From positions 62,001 through 126,000 of the forward strand of contig CALFHN010000145.1 in assembly GCA_937876355.1 (NCBI GenBank): 64,000 nucleotides of DNA, in the 5' to 3' direction. Source of the stretch: an uncultured Bacteroidota bacterium (GTDB lineage Bacteria > Bacteroidota > Rhodothermia > Rhodothermales > UBA10348). The position numbers and the translations under genes are program-made. The notes under the pieces were generated by a model, which saw nothing but the letters and a program-made list of their open reading frames with translations, had not been told where the DNA came from and made no database searches. Positions 1-8,051 of the stretch are shown here, in pieces; position 1 is the first letter of the stretch, and the number at the start of each line of letters is the position of its first letter.

Positions 1-2
1 TA

Positions 3-314
3 AAGGCAAAAGTTGGTGAGACGATCCGATTGTTTGTAGGAAATGCCGGCCCAAATTTGATTTCATCGTTTCACATTATTGGAGAAATGTTTGACGTGGT
101 CTACGGCGAAGGGGGGCCATTCCCTACTCATGAAACGATACAAACAACCCTGATACCAGCGGGTGGGGCTGTGATCGTGGAGTTAAAAGTGGAAGTACCC
201 GGCACGTATATGTTGGTAGACCACTCTATTTTTCGAGCAATGAATAAAGGCGCTCTTGGCATGCTGGAAGTGACAGGAGAACCCTCCATTGACATTTTTT
301 CGGGTAAAAACTGA
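3..314 (+). CDS. nirK: Copper-containing nitrite reductase, C-terminal part (cut by window start)
   Basis: This is the last 103 codons of a multicopper oxidase-fold protein whose beginning lies left of the window. The reading frame is open from the first bases. It matches the second cupredoxin domain of the complete NirK at 2571 almost position for position: [18 protein letters not shown] with the catalytic-type His, and VDHSIFRA with the type-2 copper His. It stops about five residues after the [11 protein letters not shown] segment, so unlike the downstream copy it has no cytochrome c domain. NirK reduces nitrite to nitric oxide in the periplasm. Enzyme family is secure; the N-terminal domain and type-1 site cannot be seen here. 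Confidence 0.88.
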   Translation, partial: KAKVGETIRLFVGNAGPNLISSFHIIGEMFDVVYGEGGPFPTHETIQTTLIPAGGAVIVELKVEVPGTYMLVDHSIFRAMNKGALGMLEVTGEPSIDIFSGKN

Positions 315-326
315 CCTGAAAGAGTC

Positions 327-1916
327 TTATTCCGGAAGTTTGGGGGCAACCAAGACTACTTTTTCGCGCTCAACTAAGACTGCGCCAGGAAGGGCTTTTC
401 GCGGTTTTCGGACGTATTTGCGCTCGACAACAATAACAGGGACAAGTGCACTAGGGCGAGCCTTGCTGTGCCACGCTGCGATGGCAGCTGCTTGTTCTAT
501 GATCTTCTTGGAAGGTTTATCCTCTCGGCCTCGAAGCCTAAGAATGGTATGAGAGCCCGCCACACCACGGGCATGGAGCCACAAATCATACTTCCGTGAG
601 TCTCGCAGGGTCAATTGGTCGTTTTGTTTTGCATTTCTTCCGACCCACACCTCGTACCCGTCATCCAAGACATAACGTCGATAAGGGACGATATCTGGAT
701 CATCGGGACTTGCTCGAAGTGCTCTCAACCAGGTTTCATGTTTTGTTTGGAACTTCGTTACGTTTTCTACGGTGTCTAAATGTAACGCCTCATCTAACAG
801 TTTTTCGAGGTCGGCAGCCGTTTTTTGCAAAGACTGTAGTCGCTCCAACGACACTTCCCGAGCCGCGCGTGCTGCTTTGGCTTTTTCATAGTAGCGGCCA
901 GCGTTCTCAATTGCGGAACGATTGGGGTCCATTACGATCAACACGTCCGGGCCTTCAGAAATTATATCTGGTACGGTAACGTGAAGGCTGCCGGGGGTAT
1001 ACAGTCTAGGCTGCGCCATGAGTAAGTGGCCCATTTTTTCATGCAGGTCAGCTCGACTGGGCTTGTCCAATTCCAAAACTACCTTGCCAAGGCTCTTCCG
1101 AGCTCCCACCGCTCTAACCTTGATAGATTTAAGCAAGGGATCATACAACCCTGAGAATCGCGTGACGGCCATTTTCCGCCGTGCACAGACACAAACAGCC
1201 TGGTCGACCGATTCAAATTCTTCCGGTTCAAGACCTAGAGAACTCAGAAATATGGTTGAAAAAAATGGAATGCGCCCCTCACCCCAATAAACCAATGATT
1301 TGGGACTATCAAGCTCATCCAACATTTGTAGAATCGAAGCGGACAGAATCTGAGGATCCTCTATTGGGCCTGTCCTGCTCCACAACTCTTCAATTAGTGC
1401 CTTAGGGAAAAGTGGGACCAATGTTTTTAAATGTTTTCCCTTGGACAGATGCGCCTCGATTTCCTCAGGTGTTGGTGGTGGGGGCGCGATTCTCAATTCC
1501 GGTATCGCAGCATTCGAACCTCGAAATGACGAAAGAGTCTTATTTGGGCCATGCCTAAAAAAAACATTGGCACGAGGTCCGTAAATGGCAAAATGGACTG
1601 AATCTCCTGAGGTTAGCCTGAGAATGACCATTCGGTCCCTCTGCGCCAATTCTATTCCCGCCACTTGCTGATTCCGAAGTGGCGCAAAAACGTCTACAAC
1701 GTTTTTGCGCCATCGATTGGATCCCGAATACATGAACAAGTGTCTGAGCGGTGCCTGTACAGAAGCATTGAGTGACCACTGGGCCCCCTCTGAGGTTTCG
1801 AATACCAGAATCAAGCTTCCTTTGTGTTGGGAATACCCTTCTACGACAACAGCGCCAGCGAGACGGGGGCCCCACTCTTCGATAAGAGCGCGAAGTGTGT
1901 AATAATTGGTGAGCAC
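327..1916 (-). CDS. rqcH: NFACT/RqcH-type ribosome quality control protein
   Basis: A 529-residue protein with the NFACT architecture. An NFACT-N domain begins LTNYYTLRALIEEWG, the middle is helical and charged (about residues 340-400), and the C-terminal NFACT-R domain (about 412-529) contains VWVGRNAKQND and LWLHARGVAGSH. Family members bind the large ribosomal subunit with stalled peptidyl-tRNA and, in bacteria, recruit tRNA-Ala to add alanine tails. Length is slightly below the usual 550-580. It is transcribed leftward, convergent with the NirK fragment (12 bp gap), and lies 21 bp downstream of a small membrane protein gene that may share its transcript. Its position between two nirK genes looks unrelated to nitrite metabolism. 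Confidence 0.85.
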   Translation of the reverse strand: MLTNYYTLRALIEEWGPRLAGAVVVEGYSQHKGSLILVFETSEGAQWSLNASVQAPLRHLFMYSGSNRWRKNVVDVFAPLRNQQVAGIELAQRDRMVILRLTSGDSVHFAIYGPRANVFFRHGPNKTLSSFRGSNAAIPELRIAPPPPTPEEIEAHLSKGKHLKTLVPLFPKALIEELWSRTGPIEDPQILSASILQMLDELDSPKSLVYWGEGRIPFFSTIFLSSLGLEPEEFESVDQAVCVCARRKMAVTRFSGLYDPLLKSIKVRAVGARKSLGKVVLELDKPSRADLHEKMGHLLMAQPRLYTPGSLHVTVPDIISEGPDVLIVMDPNRSAIENAGRYYEKAKAARAAREVSLERLQSLQKTAADLEKLLDEALHLDTVENVTKFQTKHETWLRALRASPDDPDIVPYRRYVLDDGYEVWVGRNAKQNDQLTLRDSRKYDLWLHARGVAGSHTILRLRGREDKPSKKIIEQAAAIAAWHSKARPSALVPVIVVERKYVRKPRKALPGAVLVEREKVVLVAPKLPE

Positions 1917-1937
1917 GACGCGCCTATTCGAAAATGA

Positions 1938-2267
1938 TTACTTCTTTTTTTGAGGGCGGCTTTGAGATTCTGCGATCGTGGAAAGAATCCAGATTGCGGC
2001 CCAACCAATAGCAGCGTAGACAAAGGAAGAGTACAGCAATAGAGCCACATTAACGCCGTATAAGACATGATAAAACCAACTAGGTACACTATCCGCTTTT
2101 CTTTGAACGTTTGACGCAGCACCTGAAAGTGCGAACACCTTCAATAGAAGCATAAGCGGTGTATATATGGCGATAATCCACCACCCCCAAATCGCGGTTG
2201 TAAAAGCGTACGCTAAAATAACGGCCGTTACTGCGATATCAATAAATGCATTCTTTATCCAAGACAT
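1938..2267 (-). CDS. Small membrane protein, unknown function
   Basis: A 109-residue protein that I do not recognise. About three hydrophobic segments can be seen: residues about 8-26, 30-47 and 70-98, the last rich in Tyr, Ala and Trp. The tail is lysine-rich and probably cytosolic. No catalytic motif or cysteine pair is visible. It lies 21 bp upstream of the rqcH-like gene in the same direction, so the two may be co-transcribed. The shape resembles short transporter-like or stress-response membrane proteins, but no family can be assigned. Confidence 0.6.
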   Translation of the reverse strand: MSWIKNAFIDIAVTAVILAYAFTTAIWGWWIIAIYTPLMLLLKVFALSGAASNVQRKADSVPSWFYHVLYGVNVALLLYSSFVYAAIGWAAIWILSTIAESQSRPQKKK

Positions 2268-2570
2268 AGATATTTGCCAACTTTAATGTCATGAGGGAAT
2301 CATCGTCCAACTTTCTTCCTGACGGTAATTTGCAGAAAACTATGCTAACATACCACCTTCTGATCTGTAATTGAATACATTCACCAGTGTAGGGTAATCC
2401 CTCGCTTGAATGGTAAGACAAAACCGACCTCCGAGTGAGGGATACCATTATATTTCGGAGTAATTTGTCTTCTTATTTTTATCCTATCTCGCCGATTGCA
2501 GGGTTTAAATCACCACTGCAATTTCGCTGGGTAACAAAGAGTCCATTCAACCCCACTTTCAGAAGACATC
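2268..2570. promoter_or_regulatory. Divergent intergenic region upstream of nirK with nested inverted repeats
   Basis: About 300 bp separate the leftward membrane-protein gene from the rightward nirK and hold no convincing gene. ATCCCTC (2397-2403) is complementary to GAGGGAT (2437-2443), and AATGGT (2409-2414) to ACCATT (2444-2449), giving two interleaved inverted repeats. A third inverted repeat, ATTGCAG (2495-2501) with CTGCAAT (2516-2522), lies nearer the gene. A TATATTTC sequence just after 2449 is close to the Bacteroidota -7 element TAnnTTTG. Both directions probably start here; no canonical FNR/NarL/NsrR box was recognised. Confidence 0.35.
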
Positions 2571-3995
2571 ATGACTTACTTTCAATCAATTATCGGCCGA
2601 AGCGTGCTTTTGCTATTTATGGCCTTCGCTTTTTCAGCTGTTTCAGGTTGCCAATCTGAAACGCTGAAAGGTGAGGAAAACGCAATCTTGACCCACGCGC
2701 CGGTAGTTCCGACGCCTATCGCTCGTAATTACCCAACAAAGGTGATTGTTGAGTTAGAAACTAAAGAAGTCGTTCGGCGCCTCGCAGACGGTGTAGATTA
2801 CACATTTTGGACGTTTGGTGGCGAAGTCCCGGGTAAGTTTATTCGAGTTCGCGAAGGCGATCAGGTGGAATTTCATCTGAACAACCACCCAGACTCAAAA
2901 ATGCCGCACAATATTGACTTGCATGCCGTTTCAGGCCCAGGTGGTGGCGCTGCCTCTTCATTTACTGCGCCAGGGAAAGGTACTGTGTTTTCATTCACGG
3001 CTTTGAATCCCGGTCTTTATGTTTATCACTGCGCGACTGCACCGGTAGGAATGCACATTGCCAACGGCATGTACGGGCTCATCTTGGTTGAACCGAAAGA
3101 AGGTTTACCCCCAGTCGACCAAGAATACTATGTCATGCAGAGTGAGTTTTACACTCAAGGCGCATACGGCGCTGCCGGATTGCAACCATTTGATATGTCA
3201 AAGGCCCTGCTTGAAACGCCTGACTACGTCGTCTTTAACGGATCTGTCGGGAGTACAACAGGCGACAAAGCGCTAACTGCTAACGTGGGAGACCGCATTC
3301 GCCTTTATGTTGGTAACGGTGGTCCAAATTTGGTGTCTTCCTTCCACGTAATCGGTGAAATATTTGACCTTGCGTACCAAGAAGGCGGATCAATTGCTAA
3401 CAAGAATGTGCAAACTACTCTAGTTCCTGCTGGCGGATCGGCTATGGTTGAATTCACCGTAGACGTTCCAGGTACTTTCATTATCGTTGACCACTCTATT
3501 TTCAGAGCCTTCAACAAGGGCGCCTTGGCTATGATCACCGTCACCGGCGATGCCAAGCCTGAAATCTATTCTGGGCTTCAATCTGAAAGTGTTTACTTAC
3601 CCGAAGGTGGTGGTATTCAGGACATCGACGGGGATGCTCCTGCAGCCTTAGTTGCGCAGAACAAAGCAGAACGAATGGTAGAGGGAAGTCGCATTTTTGC
3701 TGCCAATTGCGCCGCTTGTCACCAGGCCGATGGGAAAGGAATTGCTGGAGTTTTTCCTCCACTTGCCGAATCTGACTTTCTCATGGCAGATCCTAATCGA
3801 GCTGCAAACGTTGTGATCAACGGTAGATCTGGCCCGATTGAAGTGAATGGAGTGACCTACAATGGCGTTATGCCCGGCGTGAATCTTTCCGACGAACAAA
3901 TTGCCAACGTATTAACCTATGTCATGAATTCCTTTGGCAACGAAGGGACTGAAATGACTCCCGCTCAAGTTGCAAAAGTTCGGTCACAACATTAG
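2571..3995 (+). CDS. nirK: Copper nitrite reductase with fused C-terminal cytochrome c, lipoprotein
   Basis: A 474-residue protein that reduces nitrite to NO outside the cytoplasmic membrane. Residues 1-27 form a lipoprotein signal (AVSGC, Cys27). Cupredoxin domain 1 supplies the type-1 copper ligands His113, Cys154, His162 and Met167 and the type-2 ligands His118 and His153, with Asp116 matching the catalytic Asp. Domain 2 has His259 (catalytic) and His308 (third type-2 ligand). The spacing H-x2-D-x-H is exactly that of characterised NirKs. A cytochrome c domain follows from about residue 365 (CAACH at 380-384, probable distal Met434), so the electron donor is built in. Downstream FGE-fold and SCO genes form a conserved-looking set with it. 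Confidence 0.95.
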   Translation: MTYFQSIIGRSVLLLFMAFAFSAVSGCQSETLKGEENAILTHAPVVPTPIARNYPTKVIVELETKEVVRRLADGVDYTFWTFGGEVPGKFIRVREGDQVEFHLNNHPDSKMPHNIDLHAVSGPGGGAASSFTAPGKGTVFSFTALNPGLYVYHCATAPVGMHIANGMYGLILVEPKEGLPPVDQEYYVMQSEFYTQGAYGAAGLQPFDMSKALLETPDYVVFNGSVGSTTGDKALTANVGDRIRLYVGNGGPNLVSSFHVIGEIFDLAYQEGGSIANKNVQTTLVPAGGSAMVEFTVDVPGTFIIVDHSIFRAFNKGALAMITVTGDAKPEIYSGLQSESVYLPEGGGIQDIDGDAPAALVAQNKAERMVEGSRIFAANCAACHQADGKGIAGVFPPLAESDFLMADPNRAANVVINGRSGPIEVNGVTYNGVMPGVNLSDEQIANVLTYVMNSFGNEGTEMTPAQVAKVRSQH

Positions 3996-4015
3996 TTGAA
4001 TAACCGGACTACTAG

Positions 4016-4816
4016 TTGAAATATTGCAACACGATATTGTGGATGGGGCTGCTGATGGTTTTACCATCAGCAGCCCTTTATGCTAGACAAACCGCGAGGA
4101 CTGTCGTCCCCGACGGAATGGTCTTGATTGCAGCTGGCAAATATCAAGCGCTGTATGATAATGGAGGAGACGTAGACGGAGTGGCCGTTTCAGCGTTTTT
4201 CGTCGACGAAAACCCTGTCACAAACGGAGAATTTTTGACATTCGTAATGGCGCATCCTAAATGGCAGAGGTCCTATGTTTCTCCCTTATTTGCTGAGTCC
4301 TCATACCTCATAAACTGGGCAGGGGATACCGATTTGGGTACAGTTGGTGTAGATCAACCCGTAACCGGAGTCTCTTGGTTCGCCGCAAAAGCCTTTGCAA
4401 AATCAAAAGGAAACCGGCTGCCCACTGTGGCTGAGTGGGAATACGTAGCTGGTGCCGGCCAAAACTCGCCTCGGGGCAAAGACGAAGAGGACTTTGAACG
4501 AAACCTCCTAATTCTCACAAATCAACCCCAACCAAACCCATTGCCAAAAGTCGGTCAATCTGAAGGGAATTATTGGGGAGTTCGTGATCTTCACGGACTC
4601 GTTTGGGAATGGGTGTTAGATTTCAATTCAGCACTAATCACTGGAGAATCAAGAGCTGACGCCAATTTGGAGCGCAAATTGTTTTGCGGAAGTGGCGTTG
4701 TAGGAGCTTCCGATTTCACTGATTATACTGCCTTTATGCGCTTTGCCTTTCGGGGTAGCATCAGCGCCTCATATTCCGGCTCTAACCTAGGTTTTCGAAC
4801 TGTAAGGTCTTTATAA
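4016..4816 (+). CDS. Formylglycine-generating-enzyme (SUMF1) fold protein, exported
   Basis: A 266-residue protein with an N-terminal signal sequence (hydrophobic LLMVLPSAALYA) and an FGE-sulfatase/SUMF1 fold. Signature segments are NPVTNGEFLTFV, PVTGVSWFAAKAFAKSKG, RLPTVAEWEYVAGA, VRDLHGLVWEWVLD and the C-terminal GFRTVRSL. Genuine FGE oxidises a sulfatase Cys; many members of the fold only bind partners or copper. The gene lies 21 bp after nirK and 1 bp before the SCO gene, so a role in NirK maturation or copper handling is inferred from context. The start used is TTG; an in-frame ATG nine codons later also leaves a signal peptide. Confidence 0.85.
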   Translation: MKYCNTILWMGLLMVLPSAALYARQTARTVVPDGMVLIAAGKYQALYDNGGDVDGVAVSAFFVDENPVTNGEFLTFVMAHPKWQRSYVSPLFAESSYLINWAGDTDLGTVGVDQPVTGVSWFAAKAFAKSKGNRLPTVAEWEYVAGAGQNSPRGKDEEDFERNLLILTNQPQPNPLPKVGQSEGNYWGVRDLHGLVWEWVLDFNSALITGESRADANLERKLFCGSGVVGASDFTDYTAFMRFAFRGSISASYSGSNLGFRTVRSL

Positions 4817-4817
4817 A

Positions 4818-5435
4818 ATGCGTTTTTTAATTGTAACTCTGATTAGTCTTTTCTCCATTTCATGTTCTGAAAAAGAATCTCATGATGCCTCCCAGCATGA
4901 TTCCATGCCGATGGTTTTGGAATCGGACGCTCCAGGCGCAGGTGATTATTCGATTTATCAAGTAGAGTCCAATTGGCACAATCAAAATGCTACCGCTCTG
5001 AATTTGTCGGCCTTGGTAGGACGTATCCAGGTGGTTGCCATGACTTATACGTCCTGCGAAATGTCTTGCCCGAGGATAGTCGCTGCGATGAAAGAAATTG
5101 AGAAAAAAGCGAACGGACAAATCGGATTTGTACTCGTGTCCATCGATCCCGAAAGGGATGATGTATCCACTCTGGCGGCATATGCAACGAAAATGAACCT
5201 TGCAAAAAGCAACTGGAATCTGTTAACGGGCAGCAGCGACGACGTACTCGAAATAGCGGCCCTGTTAGGAGTTAGGTATCAAAAAATGCCCGACGGAGAA
5301 TTTGCTCATTCCAACATTATTACTGTCCTGAATGAGGAAGGAGTTATAGTGCATCAACAGAATGGAATAGCCGTCGATCTAACCCAACAAACCAGCGACA
5401 TTGTCCAAAAACTGTTAGAGACCACCGCTCGCTAA
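4818..5435 (+). CDS. SCO1/SenC family copper chaperone lipoprotein
   Basis: A 205-residue thioredoxin-fold protein. The leader ends in SISCSE, a probable lipobox, anchoring it at the membrane. The copper/redox motif YTSCEMSCP (C-x3-C) and the distal His in FAHSNI are both present, as is the SIDPERDD segment characteristic of SCO proteins. SCO proteins deliver copper to periplasmic sites such as the CuA centre of cytochrome oxidase. Directly behind nirK and the FGE-fold gene, it probably metallates the nitrite reductase. A hairpin with a T-run follows at 5513-5541, closing the nirK operon. Confidence 0.92.
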   Translation: MRFLIVTLISLFSISCSEKESHDASQHDSMPMVLESDAPGAGDYSIYQVESNWHNQNATALNLSALVGRIQVVAMTYTSCEMSCPRIVAAMKEIEKKANGQIGFVLVSIDPERDDVSTLAAYATKMNLAKSNWNLLTGSSDDVLEIAALLGVRYQKMPDGEFAHSNIITVLNEEGVIVHQQNGIAVDLTQQTSDIVQKLLETTAR

Positions 5436-5512
5436 GGCCAATCCCCACCACACTTCTTGACCGCTTTCCAACTTTGAAGGGCGACGTTTGTGCTTTTGCT
5501 AAACCCCTTCAC

Positions 5513-5541
5513 AAGTTCTTCGCATGTGTGAGAACTTTTTT
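5513..5541 (+). terminator. Rho-independent terminator after the nirK operon
   Basis: AAGTTCT (5513-5519) pairs perfectly with AGAACTT (5531-5537) and runs into TTTTTT. It lies 78 bp after the SCO stop codon. Confidence 0.6.
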
Positions 5542-5597
5542 GTACCATTCGGTCAGGCGGACCATGTTCCGCGATGCTCATCCATCGGAGAATCGAA

Positions 5598-5933
5598 TTG
5601 AAAAAGGTCATTGCCGCACTCGGCACCATTGTTTTCCTGCTTATCCTGCTGATAAAGCCTTTTGATTTTGCTGAGGTTTACTCTGTCCACGCAGGCAAAA
5701 TGGTTAAATCTATTTCGACAAATACGACCTCCGAAGACGTATCGGCAGCCAACATGGCTGAGCGTGAAGCCACGACCGATCGGCAAGTCATGATCGGGAT
5801 TTCAAATGCTGCTCAGGAAGTCTCCGCGTTTAAAACAGCTGCTTGGATGGTTTCTCTTCTATTGATTGCCGCCATAACTGTGGCAGCTGCCGCCCGACGT
5901 AAACGTATTAATCACCCTATTGACGATTTGTAA
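5598..5933 (+). CDS. Small two-helix membrane protein, unknown
   Basis: I do not recognise this protein. The preferred start is TTG at 5598, because GGAG (5587-5590) lies seven bases upstream; an in-frame ATG at 5574 has no such site. The product of about 111 residues has an N-terminal hydrophobic segment (ALGTIVFLLILLI), a polar middle of about 50 residues, a second hydrophobic stretch (AAWMVSLLLIAAITVAAAA) and a basic tail RRKRIN. No metal or catalytic motif is visible. It follows the nirK-operon terminator, so it probably has its own promoter. Confidence 0.5.
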   Translation: MKKVIAALGTIVFLLILLIKPFDFAEVYSVHAGKMVKSISTNTTSEDVSAANMAEREATTDRQVMIGISNAAQEVSAFKTAAWMVSLLLIAAITVAAAARRKRINHPIDDL

Positions 5934-5976
5934 TCGAACCTGGGTCTGATTTTTCCAAAGTAGTGGGTGGCGCTAA

Positions 5977-6410
5977 TTAATCGGTCAGCATGTTAAGCTG
6001 CCATAAGTCTTGGCCGGACCATTTATGAATGGGTTCGATGGCAAGCAAACCCGTTTTACCTATCGCTTTTTCTAAGTAGCGAAGTTCAACAAACTTGGCA
6101 TCTAAGGACTCGTCCGGCTTGGGCTCAAATCCAGCTTCTCTCATCATTAATACCCCTTTTGCCCGAACAGATAGCTCGATGCGAATTCGAATCAGGCAAA
6201 ACATGTCGGCTACGATAGTACCGTCAAAATGGTCTTTTAGGGTCGTGAGATAATTTCCGATTTTCGACTGAGAGAATTCTCCTCCCATCAACAACCCAAG
6301 CAATTCCTGATCCGTATCAAATCCAGTTCCGAGCCACGCCCTTGTATGTTTTTCACTTTGGGCAAAAACAACAGATACCAGGACTGGAGACGAGAGGACC
6401 AGAAACCCAG
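5977..6410 (-). pseudogene. Remnant of a membrane protein (possibly PrsW-like C-terminus)
   Basis: Coding-like sequence runs from about 6410 to the stop at 5977. It begins in the last hydrophobic helix (FLVLSSPVLVSVVFA) and continues into a cytosolic tail with AWLGTGFDTDQELL, VADMFCLIRIRIELSVRAKG and ELRYLEKAIGKTGLLA. An open frame reaches back to 6450, but those first codons overlap the STAS-like coding of the upstream gene in another frame and are unlikely to be real. The tail resembles, from memory only, the region after the last helix of PrsW-type intramembrane proteases; that assignment is weak. The catalytic membrane part is missing. It could still be expressed as a 157-residue protein with a signal-like N-terminus. 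Confidence 0.4.
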
Positions 6411-6907
6411 TCGATAAAAGTGGCGAACGCCTTTTCGGATTGGACCACATCCAAGCGCCCGCTTAACCGAATGGAATTAGGTGCGTCTTGTACTATTTCA
6501 AGCATTGTTTTGAGATTTTTTACCAGCCTAATGCTGGTTTTTCTGTCTTTATACTGATAACTCACCTCATCCATAAACCGTTTTACGAGGTGAATTCCGA
6601 GCCCTCCGGGCTTTCGGTCATGCAACGAGGCGTCTATATCTACTTCGGCCCGATCAGCGTAATTAAATGGCTTGGAGTCAAAGTCGACTAATTGGATGAT
6701 TACAGATTCTGCATCTGTTTCAACCCCAATCAAGATGTCGCCCCTACCGTCTCCATTGTATTTCACCATGTTGGTATACAATTCTTCAACGGCCATATTC
6801 ACAAAAAACGTAGTTTTAGCATCAAGACCAAGTTGAAGAACCGCACGTTCTAAAAACGAGACAATGGCCTCCAACTCGTTAATATGTCTGCCAAAATGTT
6901 GCTCCAT
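6353..6907 (-). CDS. RsbW-type anti-sigma kinase fused to a truncated STAS domain
   Basis: A 184-residue protein. Residues 1-130 are a GHKL ATPase of the RsbW/SpoIIAB type: VNMAVEELYTNMVKYN (N-box), VDFDSKPF and PGGLGIHLVKRFMDEV (G-box). Such kinases bind sigma factors or phosphorylate STAS antagonists in partner-switching control. Residues about 134-170 look like the start of a STAS domain (MLEIVQ, IRLSGRLDVVQSEKAFATF), but the homology stops near GPLV and the frame ends after ten or so unrelated residues. A typical STAS domain needs about 60 more residues. The STAS part was probably once a separate or fused antagonist, now broken at about 6,400. Confidence 0.7.
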   Translation of the reverse strand: MEQHFGRHINELEAIVSFLERAVLQLGLDAKTTFFVNMAVEELYTNMVKYNGDGRGDILIGVETDAESVIIQLVDFDSKPFNYADRAEVDIDASLHDRKPGGLGIHLVKRFMDEVSYQYKDRKTSIRLVKNLKTMLEIVQDAPNSIRLSGRLDVVQSEKAFATFIDWVSGPLVSSPGICCFCPK

Positions 6908-6982
6908 CTACTTAAAATAGTAAATGACAACCTGCAGTTTGTGAAAGAATTAGCCGATGCTCCAAAATCTAAACTAGAGCAC

Positions 6983-7021
6983 AAAAAAAGGCGGCTTCCC
7001 ATTCGGGAAGCCGCCTTTTAA
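6983..7021 (-). terminator. Strong bidirectional terminator after the sigma factor gene
   Basis: GGCGGCTTCCC (6990-7000) and GGGAAGCCGCC (7005-7015) form a perfect 11-bp stem with an ATTC loop. It is flanked by an A-run and a TTTT run, so it works for leftward transcription leaving the sigma gene and possibly in both directions. Confidence 0.9.
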
Positions 7022-7034
7022 ATCCGAAGACCAC

Positions 7035-7874
7035 TTAGCCGATGTGCATTTGCAACTCTTCTCTGCGATGTTTCTGTCGCAGTTTGCGAAGGGCCTTTTC
7101 CTTGATCTGACGCACTCGCTCCCTGGTTAAACCGAACCGTTGTCCAATTTCTTCGAGCGTTAATGGGTGTTCTCGACCAATTCCAAAATAGAGTCGTGTA
7201 ATTTCAGCTTCCCTAGGATGCAACAGATTTAAGGCCCGCTCAATATCAATCTTGAGCGACTCATCCATCAGGGAATCGTCTGGTTTGGTGTCTTCATCAT
7301 CAGGAAGGACATCCAACAAACTGTTATCGTCATCCTCGTTGAACGGAGCATCCATAGACAAATGGCGACCCGTGTGCTGCATAGCCTCACGAACCTTTTC
7401 CACATCCACTTCCAATTCAATGGCCAACTCTTCAATATTGGGCTGGCGCTCGTGGGTCTGAGCGAGACGAGCACTTGTTTTGCGAATTTTGGAAATCGTT
7501 CCAATTCGGTTCAACGGTAATCGAACTACCCGACTTTGTTCAGCCAAAGCCTGCAGGATAGCTTGGCGAATCCACCAAACGGCATACGAAATAAATTTAA
7601 AACCACGCGTTTCGTCAAACCGCTGGGCCGCTTTGATGAGGCCGTAGTTTCCTTCATTTATCAAGTCGGCGAGAGTTAGCCCCTGACCTTGATACTTCTT
7701 TGCAACAGAAACGACAAAACGTAAGTTTGCACGCGTAAGGCGATGCAAAGCGTTTTGGTCGCCGGACTTAATAGCCTGTGCGAGTGTGACCTCTTCCTGC
7801 GGAGTCAACAATTGGATTTGACCAATTTCCTGCAGGTACTGGTCCAGCATGCGTTGCTGGCGTGGGACGTACAT
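7035..7874 (-). CDS. rpoD: Primary RNA polymerase sigma factor (RpoD/SigA)
   Basis: A 279-residue sigma-70 protein without region 1.1, as is usual for Bacteroidota-type primary sigma factors. Region 1.2 is [18 protein letters not shown]. Region 2 carries [30 protein letters not shown] and the -10-binding segment [17 protein letters not shown]. Region 3 follows with RLPLNRIG, and region 4.2 is the helix-turn-helix [20 protein letters not shown] (about residues 237-256). An acidic linker ([17 protein letters not shown]) separates regions 3 and 4. The start has a good AGGAAGGGG site upstream. It directs most transcription, probably at TTTG/TAnnTTTG promoters; a strong terminator follows. Confidence 0.95.
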   Translation of the reverse strand: MYVPRQQRMLDQYLQEIGQIQLLTPQEEVTLAQAIKSGDQNALHRLTRANLRFVVSVAKKYQGQGLTLADLINEGNYGLIKAAQRFDETRGFKFISYAVWWIRQAILQALAEQSRVVRLPLNRIGTISKIRKTSARLAQTHERQPNIEELAIELEVDVEKVREAMQHTGRHLSMDAPFNEDDDNSLLDVLPDDEDTKPDDSLMDESLKIDIERALNLLHPREAEITRLYFGIGREHPLTLEEIGQRFGLTRERVRQIKEKALRKLRQKHRREELQMHIG

Positions 7875-8051
7875 ACTCCCCTTCCTCTATCTGAATTCGT
7901 GGTAGCTTTTCGGTAAGCGTTAGCTTTTACTAGATCTATCACTTGTAAACGGGATACGAGTGACAATGCCCGGGTTAACGGCCCTCATGCACGAGGAAAG
8001 GTCGGTGGTTGTTCCCCTAGCATGTGGTTCTAAACACTTTATATCCTCTTG

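Noticed and set aside
2397-2449. Interleaved repeats as a classical H-type pseudoknot
   Set aside because: No bases remain to cross stem 1, which makes the fold sterically unlikely as drawn.
5432-5629. Leftward ORF with protein-like text between SCO and the small membrane protein gene
   Set aside because: No ribosome binding site, overlaps the terminator hairpin at 5513-5541 and the start of the rightward gene.
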